From NCBI GenBank assembly GCA_002395805.1, contig DGVB01000005.1:1-14474 (forward strand): a stretch of DNA of 14,474 nt, in the 5' to 3' direction. This document shows, piece after piece, positions 5,737-13,333 of this stretch; position 1 is the first letter of the stretch, and each line of letters begins with the position of its first letter. The notes below the pieces were generated by a model. The model was not told the origin of the DNA. It made no database searches and saw only the letters and a list, made by a program, of their open reading frames with translations. Both the position numbers and the translations under genes were made by a program. This DNA comes from Bacteroidales bacterium UBA4295 (GTDB lineage: Bacteria; Bacteroidota; Bacteroidia; Bacteroidales; Paludibacteraceae).

Positions 5737-6983
5737 AAAAATCATTCTTTGGTACTTTGTACCTTGTGGCTTTGTCCCTTATCATGGTTTCCTGCGGCGG
5801 TGCAGACCGCGCACATCAACTCAAGGTATTGAACTGGGCGGACTATATCAACGAGGACGTCAAAGAGAATTTTGAGGCGTGGTATTTCGCCCAGACCGGC
5901 GAGAAAGTAGAGCTGGTCTATGAGACCTTCGACATCAACGAGACCGCGTTGACGAAGATTGAGGTAGGTCACGAGGACTACGATCTGTTCTGTCCGTCGG
6001 AGTATATCATCGAGCGAATGCTGAAGAAAGACCTGCTGCTGCCGATCCGGAAAGAACTGATAGCAGACAGCATCTGGTATTTCGACAATATCTCCCCGTT
6101 CGTGCTGGATAAATTCCAACAGATGGCTCCGAGTGCAGACGTGAAGGTGAGCGACTACACCGCAGGTTACATGTGGGGTACGACCGGATTCATCTACAAT
6201 CCGCAGTTTGTGAACCGCGAGGATCTGAAAAGCTGGAGCGCTGTGCTGAATCCGAAATTCGAGAACCGCATCCTGATGAAAGATGCCTTCCGCGATGTCT
6301 ATTCGGTACTCGTTCTCTATGCTTTCAAGGACCAGATCGAAGCAGGCGAAGTAACCCGCGACGAGTTGGTACGCGAAATCACTCCGGAGCGCGTAGCGGC
6401 TGTGAAAGAAGTGCTGCTGCAGGCTAAAAAGCAGATCTGCGGCTGGGAGGTTGATTTCGGAAAAGAGGAGATGACCAAAGGCAAAGCATGGATGAATCTG
6501 AGCTGGTCCGGCGATGCGCAATTCGCTATCGAGGAAGCAGCCGAGATGGGCGTCATGCTCGATTATATCGTGCCCCAGGAGGGTTCGAACGTATGGTTCG
6601 ACGGTTGGGTGATCCCTAAGTTCGCCAAGAATGTGAAAGCCGCTACCTATTTCATCGATTATATGTGCCGTGCGGACAATGCGCTGGCTAACATGGACGA
6701 GATAGGATATGTATCCTGCGCAGGAGGTCCGCTCGCTGCCGCTACGATTCTGGAGGAGCAGAACGATGACGAGGAGTGGCCTGAGACCGTAGATGCTTCG
6801 TATTTCTTCGGCAATGACCCGATCGAGGTAGAGGGCGAGATGCTGGATCCGCACGCGCTGCACCTCAACCCGGTTTATTATGCCGACAAGAGTATCATCG
6901 ACCGCTGCGCGCTGATGCACGATGCAGGCGATGCACAGGAGATGCTGCTCGAGATGTGGAATGAAATCAAATTAGCTAGATGA
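5733..6983 (+). CDS. potD: Spermidine/putrescine-binding lipoprotein PotD
   Basis: This is the substrate-binding protein that hands polyamines to PotB-PotC. It is 416 residues with an N-terminal lipoprotein signal, lipobox MVSC with Cys21, so it is probably membrane-anchored in the periplasm. Family landmarks are LNWADYINEDV (33-43, with the Trp/Asp/Tyr typical of polyamine-binding proteins), YETFDINETALTK (63-75), the GYMWGTTGFIYNP segment, WSGDAQFAIEEA and WFDGWVIPKFAKN. It overlaps potC by ATGA, and its own stop overlaps the next gene in the same way. The signal peptide core is encoded by a repeat array (5748-5777). The 416 residues are somewhat longer than E. coli PotD (about 350), mainly in acidic inserts near the C-terminus. 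Confidence 0.95.
   Translation: MKKSFFGTLYLVALSLIMVSCGGADRAHQLKVLNWADYINEDVKENFEAWYFAQTGEKVELVYETFDINETALTKIEVGHEDYDLFCPSEYIIERMLKKDLLLPIRKELIADSIWYFDNISPFVLDKFQQMAPSADVKVSDYTAGYMWGTTGFIYNPQFVNREDLKSWSAVLNPKFENRILMKDAFRDVYSVLVLYAFKDQIEAGEVTRDELVREITPERVAAVKEVLLQAKKQICGWEVDFGKEEMTKGKAWMNLSWSGDAQFAIEEAAEMGVMLDYIVPQEGSNVWFDGWVIPKFAKNVKAATYFIDYMCRADNALANMDEIGYVSCAGGPLAAATILEEQNDDEEWPETVDASYFFGNDPIEVEGEMLDPHALHLNPVYYADKSIIDRCALMHDAGDAQEMLLEMWNEIKLAR
5748..5777 (+). repeat. TTTGTAC heptamer array encoding the PotD signal peptide core
   Basis: TTTGGTAC, TTTGTAC, CTTGTGG, CTTTGTCC are tandem 7-8-base units encoding FGTLYLVALSL. The purine-rich strand is the GTACAAA unit found in potA at 2893-2922, here inverted. 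It is partly degenerate, as expected of an older or selected array. Confidence 0.65.
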
Positions 6984-9928
6984 GAAAAAGCATTCAACTG
7001 GGCATCCTAGGACTCCTAGGTTTTCTAGGCGTCCTAGTTAGCCCTCTCTCCGCCCAAACGACGGAGATGGAGACGCACTACAAGGCTTTGGAAGCCCGCT
7101 TCGACGGGAGAGACAAGCTGTTGCAGCGCGACCTGAAGGACTATCTGCAGGCATACCCCTACACCACGTTTCTGGACGAGGTGCATTTTATGCAGGGTGT
7201 GCTGCAGGTGGAGAAGGGACATTACAAACAAGGCCTGAAGATCCTGGAGCCGATTGATATCAAAGCCCTGACGCGGCCGCACCAGACGGATTATTCCTTC
7301 TATCGCGGTTACGCTTACCTGATGATGCAGGAGTACCAGCGGGCATCGATCTATTTCAGCCAGTTGAGCAAAGGCAACAGCCGTTATACCACCCGCGGTA
7401 CGTATTACTATGCCTACTGCATGTACAAGTTGGAGCGGTATGACAAAGCCCTTCCGGCGCTGAAAGCGCTGGAGAATGACCCGCAGTACAGCAAGACCGT
7501 GCCGTACTACCTGACGCAGATATACTACGCCACGGGTGATTACGAAGAGGCAGAGGATCGTGCCAATACCTTGCTTCGCGAACACCCGGAAAGCCTCAAT
7601 AACAATGAACTCCATCGTATCTTGGGCGAGATGGCGTATATGAAGAAGGACTATCGCGGTGCAGCCGACCAACTGGCGAAGTACCGCAAAGCCGCAGCGG
7701 AAAACAAAGAGGAACTGCTACGCTCCGATATGTTCATGCTCGGTACCGCCCAGTACCAATTAGGCGAGTACGAAGCGGCAGTCAGTTCGCTCAAACAGGT
7801 GAAGCAGGAGCAGGACTCCATCTCCGAGGCCGCATGTCTGACGATGGGTAATGCCTATGTGCAGCTGGGTCAGCCGGAGCAGGCGAAGCTCTCTTACCAG
7901 GCCGCAGCGGGATACAAGATCACCCCTTCGGTAGCGGAAGAGGCAGCGTATAACTACACGCTCTGTACCTACCAGAGCTCGAGCGCGTTGGGCGAGTCTG
8001 TACGTGCTTTCAATGATTTTCTAAACCAATTCCCCGACTCGAAATACGAGGGTAAGGTCTATCAACTGCTGTCCGACGCCCTGATGCAGAGCAAGAACTA
8101 CGCAGCGGCTATTCAGACCCTGGATTCGATACCGAACCCAACGCCCAAGATGCGCGAGACGAAGCAATATCTGCGCTATCAGTTAGGCGCGGATCATTTC
8201 CTGCAGGGCAAGATGCAGCAATCGGCAGAATGGATGACGGAGGTGATCAAGCATGACGCGGAGAGCTCCAAATACACCACGGAGGCGTATTATGTGCGTG
8301 CGGAGGCGAACTACCGTCTGCGCAACTATGCCGCCAGCGAGCAAGACCTGAATACCTTCTTCAGCCGTCCGGGTGCCAAGGGATCGGAGAACTACTCTAT
8401 CGCCCGCTATCTGCAGGGCTACACCTATTTCTCGCAGAAGCAGTATGACAAAGCGCGCAATGCGTTCATCTCCTATATCGATGCAGCGCTGGCTACGGAG
8501 ACGACCTATGCGGATGCGCTCAACCGCATCGGTGATTGCTATTTCAACGCCCGCCAGTTCCCGCAGGCTATCTCGTATTATTCGCAGGTAGCGAACCTGC
8601 AGGCGGCAGGAACGGACTATGCGCTCTTCCAGAAGGGTTATGCCCTCGGCCTGCAGCATAAATACAGCGAGAAGATCAGCGTACTGAATGATCTCGTGAA
8701 GCGCTATCCGAAATCCGACTATGCGGACGACGGCGTATATGAGATCGCCCGTGCGCAGCTGCAGCAGGACGACGAGCGGGGCGCTATCGCCACGTATGAG
8801 CAGTTGCTGAGCGCTTATCCTCACTCCACGCTGGCACGCAAAGCCTCGCTGGAGCGCGCGATGCTCTTCCGCAATCTCAATCAGAACGACCAGGCTATCG
8901 CTGCGTACCGCCAGACGATAGAGCGCTATCCGGCTACGGAAGAGGCCTACACGGCGCTCGATGCACTCCAGGCACTCTATGTGGAGAGCGGCAATGTAGA
9001 TGAATACCTCACCTACTCCAAGACTCTGGCGAAGATGAATATGAATGTGACGACCGCCGAGGACTCGCTCCTCTATGCCGCAGCCGAGATGCAGTATATG
9101 CAGGCTTCGTACCAGAAAGCAACCGTCAGCCTCAGCAATTATATCACCCAGTACTGCGCCGGAGGACGGTATTGCACCGTAGCGCGGTATTATCTGGCGG
9201 ATTCGTATTACCGTCTGGGTAAGACCTCCGAAGCGCTGGCGCAATATATCGTTCTGGCGGAGATGAATGCCAACCCCTATCAGGAAGAGGCGGCTACCCG
9301 CGTAGCGGAGATATGCTACGACAAGGGCGACTGGAAAGGTGCGCTGGACGGTTTCTACCGGATGCATGCCTTGGCCTCCACCCGCGAGAACACCACGATT
9401 GCCCGTCTGGGTATTCTCCGCTGCTCGCAGCAGTTGGGACGCCATCAGGCGGCTATCGATATAGCGGACCAGCTGCTGAGCGACACGCCCGTCAGCGACG
9501 AGACCAAAGCGGAAGCCCTCTACGGCAGAGCGAAAGCCTATATCGCGTTAGGACAATGGAGCAAGGCGCAGCCGGATCTGAAGATCCTCGCCCGCGAGGT
9601 ACGCACCCCGCAAGGCGCAGAGGCCAAGTATCTGCTCGCGCAGAGCTATTACGAAGCCAAAGATATGGATGCGGCAGAGTCGCAAGTGATGGAGTTTACC
9701 CGGATGAACACCCAGCAGCAATACTGGCTGGCGCGGGCTTTGGTGCTCCTGAGCGATATCAACCGCAGCCGAGGCGAGTATTTCCAGGCACGCCAGTACC
9801 TGCTCGTCCTGCAGCAGAACTATCTGATCAAGGGAGACGATATCCCTGCGCTCATTTCCGCACGGCTCGCTGAACTGGACAAGATTGAACAACCCGTAGA
9901 AAAGGAGGTGAATGATGAAGAGGAATAG
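6980..9928 (+). CDS. Large periplasmic tetratricopeptide-repeat protein
   Basis: This 982-residue exported protein has a signal peptide (cleavage LSA-Q at about 25) followed almost wholly by TPR helix pairs from about residue 30 to 960. Typical units are YYAYCMYKLERYDKALPALK, YYLTQIYYATGDYEEAED and AEICYDKGDWKGALDGFY. Some stretches resemble the BamD/YbgF/tol-pal type, with PxSxYAD-like spacers (KRYPKSDYADDGVYEIA). There is no membrane helix after the signal and the C-terminus is acidic (VNDEEE). Such proteins act as scaffolds; the partner is most likely the outer-membrane barrel encoded next, whose start lies inside this gene. It overlaps potD by ATGA. The signal core is made of 9-base repeats. 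Its specific role is unknown. Confidence 0.9.
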   Translation: MRKSIQLGILGLLGFLGVLVSPLSAQTTEMETHYKALEARFDGRDKLLQRDLKDYLQAYPYTTFLDEVHFMQGVLQVEKGHYKQGLKILEPIDIKALTRPHQTDYSFYRGYAYLMMQEYQRASIYFSQLSKGNSRYTTRGTYYYAYCMYKLERYDKALPALKALENDPQYSKTVPYYLTQIYYATGDYEEAEDRANTLLREHPESLNNNELHRILGEMAYMKKDYRGAADQLAKYRKAAAENKEELLRSDMFMLGTAQYQLGEYEAAVSSLKQVKQEQDSISEAACLTMGNAYVQLGQPEQAKLSYQAAAGYKITPSVAEEAAYNYTLCTYQSSSALGESVRAFNDFLNQFPDSKYEGKVYQLLSDALMQSKNYAAAIQTLDSIPNPTPKMRETKQYLRYQLGADHFLQGKMQQSAEWMTEVIKHDAESSKYTTEAYYVRAEANYRLRNYAASEQDLNTFFSRPGAKGSENYSIARYLQGYTYFSQKQYDKARNAFISYIDAALATETTYADALNRIGDCYFNARQFPQAISYYSQVANLQAAGTDYALFQKGYALGLQHKYSEKISVLNDLVKRYPKSDYADDGVYEIARAQLQQDDERGAIATYEQLLSAYPHSTLARKASLERAMLFRNLNQNDQAIAAYRQTIERYPATEEAYTALDALQALYVESGNVDEYLTYSKTLAKMNMNVTTAEDSLLYAAAEMQYMQASYQKATVSLSNYITQYCAGGRYCTVARYYLADSYYRLGKTSEALAQYIVLAEMNANPYQEEAATRVAEICYDKGDWKGALDGFYRMHALASTRENTTIARLGILRCSQQLGRHQAAIDIADQLLSDTPVSDETKAEALYGRAKAYIALGQWSKAQPDLKILAREVRTPQGAEAKYLLAQSYYEAKDMDAAESQVMEFTRMNTQQQYWLARALVLLSDINRSRGEYFQARQYLLVLQQNYLIKGDDIPALISARLAELDKIEQPVEKEVNDEEE
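7005..7040 (+). repeat. 9-base TCCTAGG array encoding the TPR protein signal peptide
   Basis: TCCTAGGAC, TCCTAGGTT, TTCTAGGCG, TCCTAGTTA are four tandem 9-base units, i.e. three codons each. They give the periodic core LGLLGFLGVLV. The same unit recurs at the end of the operon (11754-11780). Confidence 0.8.
9904..9910 (+). promoter_or_regulatory. Strong Shine-Dalgarno for the outer-membrane barrel gene
   Basis: GGAGGTG lies inside the last codons of the TPR gene and is a near-perfect anti-16S match, uncommon in Bacteroidetes where such sites are usually weak. Its spacing favours the ATG at 9915 over the one at 9912. Confidence 0.65.
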
Positions 9929-11759
9929 AAAGGTAAAAGATGAAAGATTAAAGGTGAAAGGTTTGCCGGGATGGATTGTCCTTTCAATTTTCACTTTTCA
10001 ATTTTCAATTTGCCAAGCCCAAAGCGAAGATGAACTGAACCGCTCCGTAACGGTAGAGCGGGATTTTCAGCCGGTGATACAGGCGGCGGGCAAGGTTTCT
10101 ACCAAACCGGCTGTATTGGAAGAACAGATGGAGCCGGCGCCGATCGAGTACTCCGAGTTTACAGCAGATGTCACTCCCGGTACGGCTTTTCATCCCCTGC
10201 TCTCGCAGCCCACACGCTTCGAACCGGCTAAGCAATATCATGGATATATCCGCGGTGCTATCGGCCATCCCAATACGCTTTTTGATTTCGGGTACCACCT
10301 GAATGACGGTAAGAATTCGATTTTGGATGTCTATGCGCATCATAAGGGTCAATGGGATCTGGCTACGCTGAGCAAAACCAAACTGGGCATCAATTTCACC
10401 CATACTTTCTCGTCCTGCGATCTCTATTTCGGCGTCAACGGCGGGAATATCTATTATCATAAATACGGCCATTGGTACGACTACGCCACCGGTGAATTCG
10501 GTATGTGGGAGAAGAACAAGGTCGCTTATGCCAACCGTGCTCCGCTGACGGACAGGGACAAGACGTCTCTCTGGACCGCAGAGGCTTATTTGGGCGTGAA
10601 AGCGAATGCCAAGAGTGAAGTGCAGTACCGCGTGCAGACGGGTTATAGCCTGTTCTCCAAACCCGGTGCGGTCAGTGAGCATCAGATCCGTACGATAGCT
10701 GATTTCGATTGGAATAGCGAGGCGCACCATGTGGGAGCGAATCTCTACGTGCAGAATAATTTCCTGCAACTGGGCAGCCTCGCCGCCGCCATTCCTGACT
10801 CGCTATACTCCAACCGGCATAATTTCCGCATCGAGCCGTATTATGCCTATGAGGGTAAGCGAATCCGCCTGCATATAGGTGTCAATTTCGATCTGAACAT
10901 CGGCAAAAGCCATCACCACCATCTCTCCAAATCGGAGAATATCTCGTTTGCTCCTTCGCCGCATATTAACCTGGAGGCACAGGTAGCCAAACAATGGCTG
11001 ACCATCTATGCGGACATCTTGGGCAACCAGGGTCTGGGTTCGCTGCAAAGCTATATGGAGGAGAACCGCTATAGCCTTATCCATGCCGGTATCATCCATC
11101 CTTGTGCCGCCTATGTGCCGGTAGATGCCGAACTCGGCTTCCGCATCCGTCCGTACCGCGACCTTCTCCTGGAGATTCACGGAGGATACGCCTATATGAT
11201 GGATGAAGATTACTGGATCGCTACGGCAGATACTACGACGCTGCTGGCGCCGATTAACATCAAACGACCGATAGGTGATTTCGTGCATCAACACACGGAT
11301 TACCAGCGCGGTAAGATCGGAGGCCAGATCAACTACCACTACCGCGATATCATACGGATCAACGTGGATGGCGATTATTATATCTGGAAAGGGGACACCA
11401 CGGTCTATGACCGCCCTAACTGGGAACTGGGAGTACGTATCGACGGCCGGATTGACAAGCATTGGTCGCTCTATTCGGATAACCATTTTGCGGGCAGCCG
11501 CGTAGTGCTGGCTACCGACGGCGAGCATATCCTCAAACCGACCATCGCTCTCAACCTCGGTGCGGAGTATAACATGTGGGTAGGAGGAAAGGTGAAAGGT
11601 GAAAGGACGAAGGATGGAAGTAAACTTTCCCCGGAACCGAAACCGAACCTGACGCTCTTCGTCCAGATCAATAACTGGCTCCACCGCAAGAATGATATTT
11701 ACTACGGCTATCGCTCCCAGGGCATCAACTGCCTCATGGGCGTTACTTTTAGGTTCTAG
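9915..11759 (+). CDS. Outer-membrane beta-barrel protein (TonB-receptor-like, no plug)
   Basis: This 614-residue protein has a signal peptide (cleavage CQA-Q at about 35), a short N-terminal segment with VTVERDFQPVIQAAGKV (45-61) of a kind seen in Bacteroidetes barrel proteins (xRDYxPVL type), then alternating amphipathic strands rich in Tyr, Trp and His, ending in VTFRF with the terminal Phe that marks BAM-assembled barrels. No plug domain or TonB box is seen, so an active TonB receptor is unlikely; a pore or anchor fits better. It overlaps the TPR gene by 14 bases (start 9915, or 17 from an ATG at 9912) and closes the operon. The n-region (KVKDERLKVKG), the signal core and a loop near residues 556-578 are repeat-encoded. 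The substrate is unknown; polyamine passage is a context guess. Confidence 0.85.
   Translation: MKRNRKVKDERLKVKGLPGWIVLSIFTFQFSICQAQSEDELNRSVTVERDFQPVIQAAGKVSTKPAVLEEQMEPAPIEYSEFTADVTPGTAFHPLLSQPTRFEPAKQYHGYIRGAIGHPNTLFDFGYHLNDGKNSILDVYAHHKGQWDLATLSKTKLGINFTHTFSSCDLYFGVNGGNIYYHKYGHWYDYATGEFGMWEKNKVAYANRAPLTDRDKTSLWTAEAYLGVKANAKSEVQYRVQTGYSLFSKPGAVSEHQIRTIADFDWNSEAHHVGANLYVQNNFLQLGSLAAAIPDSLYSNRHNFRIEPYYAYEGKRIRLHIGVNFDLNIGKSHHHHLSKSENISFAPSPHINLEAQVAKQWLTIYADILGNQGLGSLQSYMEENRYSLIHAGIIHPCAAYVPVDAELGFRIRPYRDLLLEIHGGYAYMMDEDYWIATADTTTLLAPINIKRPIGDFVHQHTDYQRGKIGGQINYHYRDIIRINVDGDYYIWKGDTTVYDRPNWELGVRIDGRIDKHWSLYSDNHFAGSRVVLATDGEHILKPTIALNLGAEYNMWVGGKVKGERTKDGSKLSPEPKPNLTLFVQINNWLHRKNDIYYGYRSQGINCLMGVTFRF
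9932..9959 (+). repeat. GGTGAAA heptamer array at the start of the barrel gene
   Basis: GGTAAAA, GATGAAA, GATTAAA, GGTGAAA are four tandem heptamers encoding KVKDERLKVK, the positively charged front of the signal peptide. Confidence 0.8.
9981..10008 (+). repeat. TTTTCAA heptamer array encoding the barrel signal core
   Basis: CTTTCAA, TTTTCAC, TTTTCAA, TTTTCAA are four tandem heptamers encoding SIFTFQFSI. The opposite strand is TTGAAAA, of the same class as the 9932-9959 array in inverted orientation, 21 bases away. Confidence 0.85.
11591..11611 (+). repeat. GGTGAAA heptamers in a loop of the barrel protein
   Basis: GGTGAAA, GGTGAAA, GGACGAA sit in a hydrophilic segment (GGKVKGERTKDG) between two predicted strands near the C-terminus, consistent with a tolerated insertion in a turn or surface loop. 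Confidence 0.7.
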
Positions 11760-11780
11760 GAGCCTAGGGACTCTAGTATT
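11754..11780 (+). repeat. 9-base CTAGG array covering the stop codon of the barrel gene
   Basis: TTCTAGGAG, CCTAGGGAC, TCTAGTATT are three 9-base units of the class seen at 7005-7040. The TAG stop of the barrel gene (11757-11759) is within the first unit, so the array forms the end of the gene and the spacer to the terminator. Confidence 0.65.
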
Positions 11781-11791
11781 ATATATCTAGA

Positions 11792-11821
11792 AAAGAGCCT
11801 GTCAGCGCTGACAGGCTCTTT
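11792..11821. terminator. Bidirectional terminator, perfect 30-bp palindrome
   Basis: AAAGAGCCTGTCAGC (11792-11806) is followed directly by its exact inverted copy (11807-11821). Read either way it gives a strong GC stem with A/T ends, followed by T-rich bases on both strands. It closes the plus-strand pot operon and the minus-strand GH unit. The GH stop codon (11802-11804) is inside the palindrome. Confidence 0.9.
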
Positions 11822-13310
11822 CGTATTCTACAGCAGCCATGAGATAGGCGCCGAGTACTTTTCCTTCCGTATTATCCTGAATCGGCACATCCTTGCCGAT
11901 GAGGTAATAGGCTGCGGTGCCGTTTCTATCATGGCTGAGTCCCGCTGACTGACAGGAACCCGTGATGGTCAGTATCTCCTTGGTACTTGGTACTTCGTCA
12001 CTTGGTACTTGACGCACAAACTGCTTCACTATTCCTTCAAACCCTTTTTTGCCGGCTTCGGCATGGTTGATGAGCCCGAGACGTGTACCTTTGAGCAGCG
12101 CTGCGGTAATGAGACAGGAAGCCGAAGACTCCAGATAATTGCATTGCGTGCCGCCTTCGCCCACATTGGTATATTTGGCAGAACCGGTGTCATCCACTCC
12201 TTGCGTAGCGCATTTCTCCGGACCATAGGCTAAGAGTTGGTACCAGCATCCTGTCTCCGGATCCTGGCGAGCCACCAGACCGTCCGCCAGTTTGGTCAGA
12301 TAATCGCGCATCTCATCAAAATGCTGTGCCGAAGGCAGCTGCGATTGCTCTAAACATTCAACATTCAGCCCTAAGCCTTTCATATAGGCTTCCATCACAT
12401 CCACCAGCGCAAGGATATACCATCCTGCTGCCCGTCCCCAGGATTCTTCGGAACGATATACCTTGGTACTTGACTCTTGGTCACTTGGTACTTCGTAGAG
12501 GTGCCCTGCCTCATAGATCTCGCGACCGTTCCTATTGGTCGTTACATCCGTAAAGAGCACATGATAAAGCAGTTGTTTCTCCTCGTCCCAGAGATACGGC
12601 CATGATGCTTCGAACTGCGTATAGACATCGTTCCATCCCAGATCGGTCTCTTCGCAAGCACCGTAAAGCAATAGTTGCGCCAGCAGTGCAGGTCCCATAT
12701 AGGCGCCATCGCACCACATCTGACCCCAATAACTCTTCTCGGGATTATCCGTAGCCTTATGCATCCATCCTCCGTTTACCGAAGCTTCGTTATCCTCCAC
12801 CGCGATGGAGTATTTGGCCTTATGCTCCGCCAGACCTGCTGCAGCGCGTCTCATCTGCGCCATATAGAAAGCAGCTTTCTCCGGGTTCTCGAATTTACCA
12901 CCCGGCTTTGCTCCTTCATACAATCCCATGAATACTTTAGCGCAGTTGAGATCATCCAGAATACCTCCTCTTACCAGTTCGTTCAGTTCTCCTTCATCAA
13001 GACTATCCGCCCACTGCGCAAGTCCCAGATACCATGCATCCGCCCAGGCGGAGTCCTGGTAATACTGCCATACATCGAGAATCCCCTTGGCTACTACTCC
13101 CGGCACATAATCCCATGTGGCAGCGTGCTCCGGGATCGTAATGCCATTCGTAGCATTGGCATTCGGGAAGCCGACACAGTTATCCTTATTATACCACGCG
13201 CTCATGCGCGCGTCAATCATCTCCCGGCTATAGCAGTGGGGATGGGGTTTGGCGCAAGCAGCGAGAATCAATCCCGCCGCTGCCAAAACTATAATATGAG
13301 ATGTTTTCAT
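11802..13310 (-). CDS. GH88/GH105 family unsaturated glucuronyl/galacturonyl hydrolase, lipoprotein
   Basis: This 502-residue protein should cleave unsaturated uronic acids from oligosaccharides made by polysaccharide lyases, typically from rhamnogalacturonan. A lipoprotein signal ends in LAAC (Cys19). The (alpha/alpha)6-barrel motifs are in order: WDYVPGVVAKGILDVW (66-81), GGWMHKATDN (180-189), MWCDGAYMGP (198-207, Asp201 at the position of the catalytic Asp of YteR-like enzymes), ESWGRAAGWYILALVDVM (289-306), PETGCWYQ (351-358) and NYLESSASCLITAALLKG (391-408). Length exceeds typical GH105 (about 370-400), partly from two repeat-encoded inserts near 273-285 and 434-445. It starts 23 bases after the transposase stop, so it may be co-transcribed with it. 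GH88 versus GH105 cannot be settled by eye. Confidence 0.88.
   Translation of the reverse strand: MKTSHIIVLAAAGLILAACAKPHPHCYSREMIDARMSAWYNKDNCVGFPNANATNGITIPEHAATWDYVPGVVAKGILDVWQYYQDSAWADAWYLGLAQWADSLDEGELNELVRGGILDDLNCAKVFMGLYEGAKPGGKFENPEKAAFYMAQMRRAAAGLAEHKAKYSIAVEDNEASVNGGWMHKATDNPEKSYWGQMWCDGAYMGPALLAQLLLYGACEETDLGWNDVYTQFEASWPYLWDEEKQLLYHVLFTDVTTNRNGREIYEAGHLYEVPSDQESSTKVYRSEESWGRAAGWYILALVDVMEAYMKGLGLNVECLEQSQLPSAQHFDEMRDYLTKLADGLVARQDPETGCWYQLLAYGPEKCATQGVDDTGSAKYTNVGEGGTQCNYLESSASCLITAALLKGTRLGLINHAEAGKKGFEGIVKQFVRQVPSDEVPSTKEILTITGSCQSAGLSHDRNGTAAYYLIGKDVPIQDNTEGKVLGAYLMAAVEYERACQR
11980..12008 (-). repeat. GTACCAA heptamer array in the GH gene, C-terminal part
   Basis: On the minus strand the units are GTACCAA, GTGACGAA, GTACCAA, GTACCAA (7, 8, 7, 7 bases). 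They encode the hydrophilic segment QVPSDEVPSTKE (434-445), probably a surface loop between helices of the barrel. Confidence 0.75.
12463..12491 (-). repeat. GTACCAA heptamer array in the GH gene, central part
   Basis: On the minus strand the units are GTACCAA, GTGACCAA, GAGTCAA, GTACCAA. They encode EVPSDQESSTKVY (273-285), just before the ESWGRAAGWY motif. This second array of the same unit in the same gene yields a nearly identical peptide (EVPSD..SSTK). Confidence 0.75.
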
Positions 13311-13333
13311 TTTAGAGATTATATCCTTTACCT

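Noticed and set aside
5742..6920. Long antisense open frame (392 codons) opposite potD
   Set aside because: PotD is clear on the other strand; the antisense product has no motif and is explained by codon bias.
8183..9445. Long antisense open frame (420 codons) opposite the TPR gene
   Set aside because: It is an Ile/Arg/Leu-rich mirror of the repetitive TPR codons, with no start signal and no family resemblance.
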